Positions 1 to 14,358 of a stretch of DNA of 64,000 bases are shown here, piece by piece. The notes beneath the pieces are model-generated. The model saw nothing but the letters and a program-made list of their open reading frames with translations, made no database searches and was not told the DNA's origin. Every line of letters begins with the position of its first letter. Position 1 is the stretch's first letter. A program made the translations under genes and the position numbers. The stretch comes from Marsupella aquatica (Eukaryota > Marchantiophyta), in NCBI GenBank assembly GCA_973895155.1, contig OZ316898.1:7192001-7256000 (forward strand). The letters are read 5' to 3'.

Positions 1-1243
1 CCCTGCATTTCAATCTCTTCCTTGTATTTTCAAATTATTCAAGTCTTATGGAACTTGAAATGTCATTTATTCAAAATTGTCATTCATTCAAAATCCACCC
101 GCAGTACAGTAGTTTAAACTCGAACAACAAAGACTAGAAACATTTTAGGAAAAAGGTTGTAGTTGCCACATTGCCAAAATTGAAACCTTGTGAGTACCCA
201 TAGACAAGCTAGTAGTACCTCAGGACGGAATCTGTGTAATGCACCTGGGATGGCAGTGCATCTATTGAAGAGAGGTGAGTGTTTCATGGTAGAAACGTTT
301 ACGCAAATGGCAAATTGCCTCTCATCACAACCCTCGGTCTACAAAGGGGCTTCAGTCTGTCCAGCCAAAGCTAGGCATTGTCGAGTTCACTTGTAGATGG
401 AAAGAACGATTTAACAATTAACGATACCAAAGGCACCCAAGGTCTGTATTGTACTTGTCCAATTTTGGAGATCATGAATAGCACATAGAAGAGTCGCACC
501 AAGATACTGTAGCAAAAGTTGCTCTATGCGGTACTCAATGTCTGCATAGTACGCAACCGGAAGTCTCATGTCTATCTACTTTTAACATCCCAGGACACTT
601 TCGCTCCTTGACGGAGGGCTGGCCTTATCAACCAAGTGCTTCGTTGGTGAAGAACGCATACTATTTAATCTGACAAGGCTTGCACCTATTCCTAATAGAA
701 AATTGGAATCACATAATTGCAATAGTTGATTAGCGTGGGTAGTCTGGAATTGAGCAAGATGGACATCAGTGCCTCAACAGCACAGGATCAGAACACCAAT
801 CTCATGTCAACAGGATCCAGCCATTGATATGAAAGAATGATTAAGTTACCACATGATATTGACATCGGTAGTGATGTACCAAATTTTTAACTTCACCAAC
901 CCGTGACAAGAAGCCTCACGACAGATGGAGGACAGATGCCACGCAAGAATATAGAAGCGGATTCATGGCCTAGACAAGGAATAGTACAATCTGCTCGGGA
1001 TTATAAAAATGGTATGTACAACAAATACTGTAGCTCTGAAAATTGCTGAGGATGTCATCAGAGGACTGCACTGTAAATCCGAAATAGTGATACTACTCTT
1101 GCTCATCTGATCATTATCCAGCATCATAGCTCACTAGGGAACTAATGACAGCTTGACTACAAAAGAATGAATGATTATGCTGGATATTTACAAATTGAAT
1201 TTAGGACCTTGGGATCATTCGATGACCTATATTTGTCTATCAT
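1..1243. other. Intergenic / 3' flank of AAE13
   Basis: No coding region recognised. It lies downstream of the minus-strand AAE13 stop codon, so the part nearest 1243 should hold that gene's 3' UTR. The short open frames show no family features. Confidence 0.5.
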
Positions 1244-4200
1244 TTAGGCTTTTGACTCGACCACCACCTTCCCCAATTCTTTCTTATTCACCTGGAAAGA
1301 AAAGATAACAAAAGACAGGAGATCAATAACAAGTAACTCATAATATCCAACAAGCTAAATGCTGGAGTTTCAATTACTTGAATTGTATTTGACTACACAG
1401 AATGGTAATGTTTACCTTGCCCATGGCGTTTCGAGGCATGCTCTCCCAAATCAGCAGTTCTTGAGGGATCTGCACAAACTCGAAATTTTCGGTTCTGTAA
1501 GCGTAACAATTGAGACAAATGCTCCTCTGCAATTTGCATAAATTCGAATTGTTGTACTTGCTCGACAATGTTAAGCCCAAGAGCAAGTCCACTAAGGATG
1601 GAAAAGAGAGCAATGACAATAGTGTACACAATCGACCTTATATGGTGCCATTCTTCCTTTTGCCCATTTGGTAAGGTCCGCCAATGTGAGGACATGTTCC
1701 CCTTTCTTAGCTGCTTCTGCTGCTAGCTGCTCATGTGCTACTATCACTACACACATGACCTCACCATACTCTTTGTCTGGTAAGCCAAGAACTGCACACT
1801 CGGCTATAACTGGATGCTGCAACAGTTTCAAATTTGTAGTTCGTTTGTTAGAGTGTTGGATCTAGGCACCCAAAAAATGTTGAAAGTCAATAACCTACAA
1901 CATTGTTATTATTGGGCAATCTGGAAGCTAACGAAGCGGCTCGAAGAGTCTGAGTAGGTGTTTCATTTCACAATCTTCAAGGGATCAAAGTGCACACGAA
2001 CCTCCAGTAAAACGGCTTCAATTTCAAGAGCAGAGAGCTTGTAACCACCAACTTTGATAATATCCACACTAGTTCCTGCGTTACAAAATGAAGGTTAGAG
2101 ATTATGCGCGACTCTCTCCAAGAAAACAAACTAAGTAGCCAGTACTATGTCAGTTCACTCAAAAAGTACATTGCATTCTTTCTACTCGAAAATCTGCAAC
2201 TCAGTGGGAGTTTGCCAGACTTGTCGAAACTCATCCAGAGCCAAGGTTAGGAGTATATGATACTTACTGCCGAGGATCTTGACGTATCCATTGTTTATGG
2301 TAACTGTATCTCCTGTTTTGAAATATCCATCTTCTGTGAAACTCACCGCCGTCACCTAAGCAAAGGCGACAGCCACTGAAGGAAATTAGCACTAGTTCTC
2401 ACGGGAAAGCCCCAGACTCGAATCGGACATTTGAGCTTTCTGGAAAAATTGAGAACACAGAACTTGATTGCAGGACAAAAACTCCTTAAATTAAGAATTC
2501 ACTACTTCCGTCATGCAAAAGAATAAGCTGGGCAATTTGCAAACCTTAGGCTGACGCCAGTATTCTCTAAATAACGAGGGACTCTTGAGCAGGAGCTCCC
2601 CAACCCCTGCTTCTGCAGACTGGTCTTCTCCAATCTTTATCTGCAAAGGTTGACATATAAGAACAAAGAAAATTCTATCTGCGAAAAGGCCAAGTGCAAA
2701 AAGTAATACAAGAAAGAGAAATGCGTATTGCTGTTCACATCTGACCATGTTTCAGCGATCTTGGCCAATTACAGTCATTTTATGTGGCATGAATAGCAAA
2801 GCTAGACCATGGTAATTGTAAGGGAGGAAAATCTCACAGCAAGGAAACCCCCCGAATCCCAGTAGACCTTTTCAGAAAGTGCTGTGGGCTTTACCTCTAC
2901 GCCTGGAAATGGCTGTCCAACATATCCAGGTTTCCTCTCGCCGTGCAGAGGATTTGTCAATCCCATTCCAAACTGGAAACAAAAAACTTAATATTTCAGC
3001 AACAGGCTCTACTTGCATGCAAACAATTTGTCATAAAACAAACCAGGATTTGATTGTTAAATCGTTCGTCTGACGGCCATACAATGATTTCTAAAGTGAG
3101 TTGCATTGCCATTGGCGTACATGAATAATTCATGAGAATTTTGCGGGAGAAGTGACAATTTGGAAAACAAGGCCCTGATTGCAAACGAACCAGGTTATAA
3201 AATACAGAACCCACACATTTATCAAAGACGCTCCAATGCAATATAAGTATGCATACTATATAGTTGGCTGAGCTAGTGGGATTTCTACCTCTGTCATGCC
3301 ATATCTTTCGAGCAAGCGATGCCCAGTAAGAGTCTCCCACTTTTCCATGACAGGTTGAGGAAGAGCTGAAGAGCCACACATCTGTTTGAAAAATTCATGA
3401 CACAATGTTGTCAACCTTCTTCCAGTTGAGATGTAAAGCAAAAAAGAGAGATACTACTTACGGAATAGTCCCGTCTATTGATGAAAAATGACTACTGGTG
3501 CATAAGTAGTCACACACTGCGTATTCAGACCGGTATCAACTTTGTTTGGGGAATGGTGAGAAAAACTCACCATTAGACGAAGTTGCTTTGCTGCATATGT
3601 TGATGTCTTCTTAGTCTCATCGTCCATATTGTCATAGCCTTGCAGCAATCTTACATAAACAGTTGGAACCTGGCTTACATTTCCGAGTGCCAAGTAAGTT
3701 AATCCTTCTGTCCATCGTTGATTGCAAGGAAATGATATGTTGAACCTTGCCACCCACGCAGGTCCGACTAGGGATGTCCATCCAAGCAGTTATTCCCAAA
3801 AAGTCAGAACAGGATAATCAGAGCTGCTATTTGGATCTGGCAAGACCAGATGTGAGGCATCTACTCACCCCAGTAAAAGCAGTGATAGGGCTCTTTGCAA
3901 CTTCTCCACCAAGTGGGTAAGAATTTTTGAACCGTTGCCACACACCACTGACACTGAACTTAGGAAGGAAGTCAACCGCGGCCCCAGCATAAAGAGGTGC
4001 CAGAAGACAATTGATCAATCCATGAACATGGTGTAGAGGCAAGACGTGTAGAAACCGATCACTTGATGTGTATTCCCAGGTATCTGCCAGCATTTTCACC
4101 TAAATTGCCAAGCAACTTCATCAGTGATCTTTACAAGCGCAGGGCGATATTCCCTACAACGTGAACAGCACTGGCTTCATAAACAGCACAACCTTGAAAC

Positions 4201-6419
4201 TGAGGCCACAATCTATTTAAAACTCATGATCTTAAACAGGACAGTGTCCTCCACCTGTGCTCCAAGTCCTTTCTGAGTGTGAACCACGCCTTTGGGCCTC
4301 CCCGTTGTGCCACTTGTATATATAATCAAGGCTCCCTCATCACCTTCAATAGAGAAATCGGAAACAACAAACTTCAACTATCATGTACTTAAGTTCACGC
4401 ACCTAGATACTGTAATGGATTTTACAAAAGTTAAATAAACACACTTCTCATTAAAAGAATGCTCCAAGCACCTGAATTCCATGAGCACGCCCATCTTTAC
4501 AACCCCATTAATCTCGACACAATTTCCAATATTGGCAGACTTCTTTACAAGGGAGCTTGAATCAGTCAACCAAGAAGATGGCAGGGAGTAGTACCGGACA
4601 ACCCAAAAACAAGAGAGGAACTGCCTCTCATTCTACGAAGTATGGCATAAGTTTTATCAAAGTAGATCATAAGAAGGTAGCGAGCGACAAATTCAGCACA
4701 CAAGTCTGTCGCAAGATCCAGAAATAATGCCAGTGAACGCAAGATCCAGAAATAATGCCAGTGAAAAGAACTAGTACGGGGACCAAATGACTAAAGAATG
4801 TCAATGGCTTCGCACATGCGAATTAGAACAAGTAACGCGATTCACCATGGAAGGCGCACAATAAACACAACAAAGCAATCAACTGAATACTTAGGATCAC
4901 TAAACAAAATCAATGGGGCACGATACAACTGAGAAAAAGGATTCTATGAAGAACTTAGATGGAGGTGGAACAGAAGCGGTGGAAAGTGAAACCTGGTGGG
5001 ATGATGGACCGGAGGTAATTAGAAGTTTTAATTTTAGTGATGAAAGTACGCGTGATATCACGGAGAAACATTCTGTCGGTTCAGCAGGTGATACTGGTGA
5101 GTGAGCTCCTAGAAGCTTCATGACAGGAATTATTGATTCACAAGATGCTCTATGTGAGTTGAGCTCCACATTTATCCTGGGCTTAGAGGTACCGCCTAGA
5201 CGACATTTCATGAGCCGACAAAGATGGCCGTGTGACTTTGAAACATACTGATGCTCACGACCAATAGTGATCAAACCATGAAGGCTGGGTCGATGATTCC
5301 ACAGGAGAAAACATTTTATTGAAAAACCATGTAGTTTACCTGAATGTAAAGCCGCTCTCTTCTCAACTTCTGCCAAAATGTTATCAACGCTTTCAGTCTC
5401 TGTTGCAATACCTCCAACCTGCCCCACTGGTGGTAGAAAAAAGAGCTTGGCAGGGGTCTTTTTGACGACCTTTTCTAAAAGCCCTCGGAACTCCTCAGTT
5501 GCAACCACAATCGAAATGTCCTGCAGTCATGTCCGTTTTACACCCAGTACGTCAAAATGAGGATGTCCATCCAGTTTAAGAGGCCTACGGAACGTGCCAA
5601 TACCCGTCACCCATTCTAGCTCCTATTGATTATGGAGAAACTTTGTGCGGACGGGCAGTGTCTAAGGGAAACGGTGAGCTAGAAATGTTTCGAAAATTCA
5701 AGGACACTTCTCACAAAACAATAATGAATTCCGTGTAGACCTAATACTATGAATTCTCTCAATTATGGACTAGGCCCTAGGAAACAGTGAACACTGAACC
5801 CTCCCTCACCGTCGAAAGAATGACACTGGAAAGGAAACGAATTACCGCATCTGTCATGACGTGATGAATCTCGGTCTCTGGGTAGCTGAGGGCAATAGGG
5901 ACAGCGATAGCCCCATTCAACCAAGTGGCCCAGAGAGAAGCCACAAACTCAGCGCAAGGCTTACCCATGATCCCAATACGAGGACCATCCACAATCTTGC
6001 CGTCCTCGTGGCTGCCATTCAATTCCTACAAAACATGCGTCTAAGTATGTAAACACAACGACTTCAAACAACAAACGGAGAGTATCCTACTGACGCAGGA
6101 AAAACATTCAGACAATAATTACTAGAATCTGTTTACTCAAACTTGAGCCGACGTGTTCCTTCAAATTACTTAATCTTGGTGTGATTTCCTCTCCAGCCTG
6201 GAATGTTGATCATCATGCGTGTAGTGCTGTCCCAGGACTAGTCAAATTTGGACTACAAGAGGATACCTTCCCATCTGCCAGCTCCTTTTCCAGTACAGAA
6301 GAGAGCGCAAACGCGGAGCGAAGCACTTGTGCATACGAGTACTCCTTGTCAACAGTCGTCACTGCAATTTTATCAAGTGCAGCTCCCTGTAATTTCAAAG
6401 CGACTTTCACTACCTCCAT
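1244..6419 (-). CDS. AAE13: Malonate--CoA ligase (AAE13 / ACSF3-type acyl-activating enzyme)
   Basis: The protein activates malonate to malonyl-CoA with ATP; in plants AAE13 supplies malonyl-CoA and detoxifies malonate in cytosol and mitochondria. I read 14 coding exons, 5' to 3': 6419-6267, 6025-5846, 5520-5340, 4343-4255, 4099-3869, 3669-3571, 3381-3289, 2972-2895, 2640-2545, 2355-2268, 2075-2002, 1816-1637, 1469-1416, 1291-1244. All phases agree and give 547 residues, against about 544 in Arabidopsis from memory. Seen: P-loop [11 protein letters not shown] near 180-190 (Arg where Lys is usual), [21 protein letters not shown], the hinge region [19 protein letters not shown] near 440, and PRNAMGK with the expected catalytic Lys at 532. 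The start at 6419 matches the family's cytosolic start (MEVVKVAL). The C-terminus is Ser-Lys-Ala, only a weak peroxisomal-signal resemblance. Family assignment is secure; exact splice ends are inferred. Confidence 0.93.
4710..4765 (+). repeat. 28-base perfect tandem duplication in an AAE13 intron
   Basis: Two identical 28-base units (4710-4737 and 4738-4765) lie inside the long intron between coding exons 3 and 4. The identity suggests a recent slippage event. Confidence 0.85.
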
Positions 6420-7040
6420 CTTGGATGACGAGTAATGACCAGCTTCACAATCTGCACGCACTCGATGAAGAGCAAGCACAACGATCATAAAAACCAGAGG
6501 ACAGTACACATCTCTAGACTGCCCGACTGACCAAAATGGAACAACAGCCAACGAACCACGGGGGAGAAGCTCAAAAACTAAACTGTCAATCTAAGTCACC
6601 CAAGCTCTTGACTTCAATTCAACAACCAGCTCCGCACGAGAGTCGAAACGAAACCATGACTACATTGAGGAAAGAAGTACCACATTTCACACTACAGATC
6701 GAGACAGACATATTGCTCTGTCCGTCGTGTCTGCCCCTTGTCCGGTTTCTAATCAAATTCCGAAGAGACAGACAAGGGCTCCCAAAAACTATGGAGGCAG
6801 ATGATAACTATCACTAGCAAGGCCACATAACGAGGGACAAAATTAAGAGCGATTTGCAGACGAAGTGACAGTCACACAGTAGTAAACCTCACGGACACAT
6901 GTAAATGCTGTGGGCCGCACGAGAAGGGTTGATGGAAATGAGATCTGAATGATTCGTTTCGCAGCAGAGAGACAGGCTCTGTGCCTTTGCTCTGGGGCTA
7001 GAGATCGATTGAATATTTCCAAGAGGACAGAGAGAGGTAC

Positions 7041-7398
7041 CGGCGAGGACGCAACGCCACTTCAAGCTTGCGGATTTGGGAAGAGAATTAGTGATCGACT
7101 TCTGTTGATATCTGTGTTGGTGAGCTGGTGCTAGTCTCGTCTCATCAGCGAGTCCGTAAGATGCCCAGCTGGTGGAGAAAGTCCGAATGCGTCGAAGAGG
7201 AAGAGGAGGTGGAGGCGCAGCAGAGTGACCCGCAAATGGAAAAGCCACGTAGAGACCTCTAAAACAGATGGGGAAGGAAGGGAATTCCGGTCGTGCTCTG
7301 CCTCCACGGACCAGCATGTGCGAAAGAGGCGGAGAAGAGCGGAAGAAGACGAAGGTGGAGCAGGTGGAGGAGGGGCTTGAACGACAGAGTAAACGCAT
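7041..7398 (-). CDS. AAE13: Probable alternative 5' exon of AAE13 encoding a targeting peptide
   Basis: An ATG at 7398 opens a frame rich in Arg, Ser and Pro with few acidic residues, including RRIRTFSTSW near residues 69-78, typical of a mitochondrial or plastid presequence. A donor (G/GTACC) after 7041 leaves phase 1. The acceptor GCAG at 6455-6452 accepts exactly that phase and joins in frame through about ten residues to the internal Met at 6419. The product would be 130 residues longer (677 in all). Arabidopsis AAE13 is known to make long mitochondrial and short cytosolic forms from alternative starts, which supports this reading. The exon is longer than most presequences, and the join has not been confirmed by a transcript. 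Confidence 0.55.
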
Positions 7399-10300
7399 GA
7401 CTAGGAAGATCCAGTTGGAAAGAGCCCACTTTAAATAAATCTCTCCAAGTAGTCAGTCCCCGTCGTTAGCGCATGCTCTGACTGACTCCCTGACCGCCAT
7501 GATTTCGTGAAGCTCTTCTGCAACACCCCAAGAGCAGATGGGCGGAGCACAGATGCTGATTGTTGACCCACGAGGTATACGCCCCCAGTCTCCCACCGCA
7601 TGCCAACAAGACAGACAGCTCCAACCAATTCCTTTCCCAAGCTCCTTTCCAAGCTCCTTTCCAAGCTATGCTACAGTTCTCTCTGGGGCTACAACAAATT
7701 ATTTTCGAGACAACCAGCAGAGACCAGGCCAACCCACAATAGTACCCAGCAGCCCCACCACCACATCAAGATTACGGAGCTTTACGAAATGTACCTTGAT
7801 TCTCTCACAGACAATCTAAACACTCTCACCGTACGTCAGTAACCATCAGTGATCAGTGGGCGTGTCAATCAGTCAATGTGCAGAGTTATAAATTCTCGAA
7901 AAGCTTTGTCATCTGGATTGGATTGCCAACACTTTCCATGGCTGACTCACCGCAGCAGAGATTAGGAGGAGCATTACCTTGATTCTGGAAGACAATCCGA
8001 CAGCAGCACAGGTCTGTCACGAGCTGGGCTGATCAATGGAAGAGTGCAAAGCTGGTAAACTAATCGTTTTCATCGTGATCGAGAATCATTCTGAAGCTGG
8101 GGTCAATGGTGCATTGACCTGTATGGGCAGAGTCCTGCTTTGCAACTTTTAACGAGTTGGGTTGAATTGATAGGGTACTGTAGTTCGTATGGATCTAGTC
8201 CATGCACGAGAGGAGGCTGGGGTGCTACTAAAGCAATTAATTAATCCACCCATGCCTCGTCAGTCATCACGGTACAGGCAAGAGAGGAAGATGAAGGTTA
8301 TCCTGCCATTGACTCTAAGGGCCTGACTCTAAGAGCCGTCATACATGTGCAAAGTCCCAGACAAATAGCCCTTACCAGCCCACAAATGTAGGTAATATAT
8401 TGTTGTATTTGCACACATTAGCACACTCAGGACTACATGTGCAAAGATTGTTTTGTTTCATGTAAAATTCAAAGGTAAGGACCCAAAGGGCCACAAACAA
8501 ACATTGCGGCCCTTGCCCTTGAAAGTACTCAACTATTGCTGTGAGGACTTGCTCACTGTTCAGGTGGCCATTTTTAATTTTTTTTATTTTTAAGGGAAAT
8601 CTGTGAAATCCCACAAAAAGAGAAGAGTCAGCCACAATAGTTTGACCCAAGATCTATTAGTCTCTATTCAAATGACCTACCACAAAGTCATGTCTCTGTG
8701 GGCAAAGAGCCATTTTTGTATGCGACCCTTCAATTTGTTGAGCATAGATGACAATCGTAACGGTAAGCACATGACACATCCAACGCGCAAGTAATCAACA
8801 CAAGAGATATGTAATTCACCTCCTCGAGGCTACGTCCATGGGAACACACAAGAGAGTTTTACTGAACTCTACGCCCATCGGCTATACCAAGTCTCTACAA
8901 TGTAAGCTCTCCTCATCTCTTAAATGACTCCATAACAATGAGCCTAAGTTCCACTTATCCAAACAAACACCGCTTAGCATATAGTGTGCATCCTAGTTAA
9001 CCTAACCACGTCTCCGACTATGTTTAACCTAACTACGGTTACATGTCATAACCCTAGACCTTGAGTAAATACCTAACACAATTTGCAGCCCTAAGGGCCA
9101 TGCATGTGGAGAGCCCTTGAGTTTCCCACCCTGAATTGAACACCTAGCATGTGAACATTGAGTGAGATTTGTATGTCTCAACCTCCTCCTTAGGCAGGCT
9201 TGACAACATGCAAAGTGGAGAACCGAGGGCAGGCCTGGACCTTGAGGTCCCAAACCTTAAAACTGGAATAAAACAAAGTGTCCCACCTAGTGGGTAAGCA
9301 AATAGTGTGGAGATTTGGATATGCTGTTTACCAATACCTTTAGGAGTGCTAAAGGCCGGAAACTTGTGAGATGATACATGCAAGACGGCCCTGAACAAAT
9401 ATGCTGGCAGCGTGTTATTTAACAAGAAAATCATGTTTGAAACGCTTCTTCTGCCAGGCTCAACTACTGTTGGAATGGAAAACTGAGGCGAAGGTCTGCG
9501 ACAATCCGGCCCTTGCAACCCCGGCCTTTGAAAAATGAAAACAACAGGATCCTCTGATGGTGCAATTGAGGGAGATGTTTTAAGGCCAGCTAATTTTTGA
9601 GCACCATAGACAAAAATTACCTTTGGCACCATAGACCAATAACGATGTTGGTCTATCGCTTTGCCTGTATTGCACTTTTGGGTGTACGTATTGTACTGTA
9701 CTGCGCTCTGACCATGGTGAGGTATGCTGTCTCTTGTGTGAACGTGTTGACTGCGTTCATGAATGGACTTTTATTAGGGACCCCACTTGGACGGATCAGG
9801 GTGGTCGTTGGTCTTGCTTTTCTTGAGAGGACCAAGCGACCACTTGACTGATTTCACATCCAGACAACCAACAAGTATATAGTAACGATCCTTTTTTAGT
9901 GCCAAAAATAGGTGACCAACTGATATCACCTCGTGACAAGCAACAAGTATATATTAACCAGACTTTTTTTAGTGACAAAAACTAGCGAAGTTCAACCTCA
10001 GTGAAAAGCCTCTCACTTTGATGAAAATTAGAAAGGTTTGTTTTCTTCGATGAACCAGATTCTCACCTAGTCGGACACCCCCCAACAACCAGAATAGGTA
10101 TCCATAGTGTATGAAAAATCAATTTAATATAACTTGAATACAAGAATAAACAACATATTCTAACAAAGGATAGGCAAGATCAAAAAATAAATATAGACCT
10201 AAAGTGGGGGTCTCAAAACAAGAAAAATAAAAACATTAATAGGGGGTAAAAATATTTCCAAAGTCCCACAAATACAAAGGATACCCCTTGTCTAAAATAA

Positions 10301-13300
10301 ATTGAAAGAACATAACATATCTAATATCTCAATAAGAAAAAGTAACTTGAGTAGGCTCCCAAACAAGGTAACACCTGATCACCCATGTTTTGAACATATA
10401 TAGAGATGAAGACCAAACAAAATATTGCAAAAAAAGAAATCAATTCTATGTTGTTACCTGTTCAACTTTGCTCCCATCCCTGTTTCCTGTCCACCATCAC
10501 TTTCAGATTTGTATTGATTTAGAGTCACCGTCAGTTTTTTTTCTCTATTGAGAGTTAGGGTCTACAGGCTTCACTCTAGTCCGTAGCACTGAAAAATAGC
10601 ATTGCATAGTGCATTATTAGTCAGATTTCATGCAAGTTGAGATTTTACTTTTTCAACCCAAGACAGGTAAAGGGCAAATCTCAAAATGCTCTAGTTTCCA
10701 CAGCCTATGATGGACAGCCCCCTTAATTGGTTTTTCCCCTAGCCTCCTTCTCTCAGGCGGAGATCATTATGGTTTTGGTTTCATGGAAGAAAGTAGTACC
10801 ATTTAAAATAAAATAAATTTGGAGCACATATGGAGGTGATCTAAAATCAGCACTCCACATCAACATTTCATTGGGCCCACTCCATGCCATTTAGGATCAA
10901 TAGAGACCATACTTGAATGGGGCCCCAAATTCTGATAAATCAAACTGCAGCCATTAGGGTCCAATAGACACTTTCGTCCCCAATGGATTATTGTAACGCT
11001 CAAATGTAAATTTACTGGGTGTTTGGGTCATTGGAACTGGATATGAGACATAGTATAGTGCATTGATTGTATATGCATGATTCATTCTTGGGTTGTCCGA
11101 GAACTAATGATTACTATCCAAACAATGACTATTTGAGAAGATAAAAACAAAACCAGTAAACATTGGGCTCTCTCATCAAACCAATCAAGACTTTAGCCCG
11201 GACTTTAGCAAACCACAACATGATGAGAGAGAAGGGAAAATAATTTGGAAAAAAATGGGTTGTGATTGGAGCAAGGAGAAAGGTGTCACACCATTCTAAG
11301 TAGTATTAACATATATTGTGTGTCCAGGTTTATATATTTTGTATGTGTGCTATATGAGTTGATAAGGTTAATTTCATGTTTGTGATGATAGTTATCCATT
11401 TGTTATGGTTCAATGGTCTCACTTCTTCGATGTTGAGCCTTTGAGCATGAGCTCTGGCAGCTATGGTGTGGCCAGTTTTGTGCATACGTAAGGTGGATTC
11501 CTCTAAGCACAAGGTGCAATTGGCTCGATATGTGATCATTTTGGATAGGGTCAGATGTTTGATTGACGTCAATCATTTGTGTTAAGATTATTGTGGGTTT
11601 TGGACATGTCTCGACATGAGTTCCACTTGTATTTCATTCTCTTGTGTTTGTGTTATTGGATTGATTGTGCTTATGTTTGAATGTGTGTGACAAAGCGATG
11701 TATATTGTGTAGCAATGTGTATGCGCACCACAAAGAAAAGGACATGGGTGGGTGGGAGCTCAGCGGTGGGGCAAGTAGGGACTAAGGAAATTTGGGGTTG
11801 CAACTTTAACAGGCAGGAGCAATCCCAAGAGCAATGCACTAGCTAGAATGTTCCTATCTTTTCCTGATTGGCATACTGGCTGCAAGCCTCGCCTCAACTC
11901 TTTTCTTGTACCTCTTGCTATAACTCCTTGTCCACCTTCCCCACCAACAAAACCATCTTCCTCACAACCAATAGTTTTGATGGACCATCTTTTGCACCAC
12001 ATGTATAATTTTGCATTCACAACATAGGTGGGCCATTACATCAATTATGGTCTACGTTTTCTTGATATGTGTGCAACTTTTGCCTCTCCCTTGAACCTGA
12101 CTCTTTGCTTCTCTTTGCACTCTCATCCCCGCCTCGTAACTTTTGACTCTCCCACCCTACCCACAACCTATGCATTTATTTATCTTCTATAATTATTTTA
12201 ACACTTTTGCTTTAACCATACCTTCCACATTGACAACACTTTCCCCTCAACTCACTTAAGTGTTCTATCACTCTTATCTGCGAACACTTTTGCTTGACAT
12301 CATGACCATATCAACAACACTTTAGCAAAGATAACATCCTTGGGAGGTACATCATTCATCAGATAATTAGAATCACATGCAAGCCAATCGAGGCTATTGA
12401 TAGTCCTATTGAATAAATAAATTATAAGCACAAATCTTAATGAAGGCGATAATCAATTTCTTCACACATCTTAGACCAAGAGGATGTAGATTGTGAACTG
12501 TCTATTATTTTTAATTTTGTATAGAAGGGCATTCCTGAGAATGCTTAGGACACATGTCACTATCTGAGTGGTCCATGTGGCATCCTTAACATATAGATAT
12601 AAGTCTCCAGGGTATTCATGGGAGAGTAACAGATACACCATGACCCCATACTTGTCCCTCATTGACAAGTATTGTTGGCAGATGTACCTTCATCAGGTGT
12701 ACAAATGTCATTGCTTGCACTTATCCTCCCATGGGAGACTCACTAATAAGTAGAACACAAACCCCTAGATTGTACTCAAGATTCTCTTACACATATGTAC
12801 ACCACTAAAGGAGAATGAGAAGGGAGTTAAGGTGGTTTTTGCATCATCCCATGGTGACTAAAATCTATTTTGTTTAATCGAAGGCTAGGATTTTATGGTT
12901 TTCATAAGCAAACGAAGGAGGAAATGTGACGAGACTCCACATTATAGATGTAAAGATGAAGTTACACTTTTAAGTAAGACCCTTCAAGTGAGAATATCTC
13001 ATGATTGGTCTACATGTGATTAGAGTGCAGTACATTTGCTGTTGCATACAGTGACACAATTTCAAAGACTTTTTAAGAAAAGAACTATTTTGAGAATAGA
13101 TGAAAGAACTCTACAAGCTACAAAAATTTTTGCAAGTCAATGAAATTTCCAAGTGTGGTTGTTGCATGCCGATGACAATTGTTGTGGAACAACGACAATT
13201 ATGGTGTTCAAATGACATTGCAAACGACACGGAAATTGATTTGCAGTAAAGAAGTGGATCATTTTTGCACGTGGTGGCAACCACTAAATTGTGTTGTGGA

Positions 13301-14358
13301 GATGCAAAAGATTGGACTATACAACAATTCTCCGTCTGTTCCTGCCCACCAACACACGAGATATACCCATTCCTGGAAGGGAAGTATGGCACCGAGGGCT
13401 GCATCCATTGTGCTGTGTATGTTCAGTCTTGATGGGCTTGGAAAATTAGCACATCTTCATCATGATGTAACAATTTGGGGTCTGTACTTCGACGCCCATT
13501 TGGTAGTATCCTGGGCCTGTACCATGGTCTGTGGCCCTGTAGTCCTCACAAAGCAGTTTTAAGTTTGCCTACTCAATGCAAAGAAGAGCTTGGAGGAAAT
13601 GAGATCAAGATTGGACCATATCTTGACAAGAACGGATACAAGCTTACCTACTGAAACAGAAACCCCCAGAAAAGGGTAAAAACACTGTACTTTAAAATCT
13701 GCTAGCCCCGCTTAGTGAGAGACTTAAAGGAGAAATTGGGTATTGTGAGCACAGGCAGGGAGCAGACTCAGATGGCATCCGGGGAATTTGGTACTGGGTA
13801 GTGCTGGAGATATCTGGTGGTGCTGAAGTGAAATTGAGGTTCAATCTACAAAGCTGACCACAGATTGCGCATTAAGACGTCAATATTCCTGAAAGTCACT
13901 GATGATGAAGTGAAACTAGGAAAGTATACCCATCACAAATTTGCATTGAGGCATGCAGATATTGATGATGTGCAACCCCTTTAGACCTGTGCATACGTTG
14001 GTAACGACAGATGTGAAGAATTCGCGGATGGAAACAACACTAATATCAATACATCCCAAAATCTGTGTATCACACTTAGAGAAGGGTCACTTCTTTACAT
14101 CATCCTGCTGAACGTCGGCCCTCCAATTCTCTCCATATCTTTGCTTGTGAAGCTTCGGCAGTAAAGTAAATCCTAATGGTTAAGAGGGAGCAGAACAAAA
14201 AAAATCTTAACCTGAGATATTAACAATGTAGCAAGTCTCTTGCCAAGTGTGCTTCATTCTCCCCACACTCCTCACAATGCATGTAACATTCCCTTACGGA
14301 GAGTGCCCACCATCATCTGCTGGTATCTTCCGAAGTTTGGTCTTCTCGGAAACTGTCT
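7399..14358. other. Intergenic region, no gene recognised
   Basis: About 7 kb between the 5' end of AAE13 and the 3' end of the stress-protein gene. The first kilobase should include the AAE13 promoter. The rest is AT-rich, with many stops in all frames and no transposase, reverse transcriptase or gag motif that I can see. Open frames such as 13179-13562 have no recognisable features. Confidence 0.5.
9849..9977 (+). repeat. Degenerate tandem duplication, unit about 80 bases
   Basis: Two copies share 'caacaagtatat' followed by 'cttttttagtg' and 'ccaaaaa', offset by about 80 bases. Copies are diverged and non-coding. Confidence 0.6.

Noticed and set aside
13179-13562. 127-codon open frame in AT-rich intergenic DNA
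   Set aside because: No conserved features, no neighbours in phase, and overlapping open frames on the opposite strand of similar quality.
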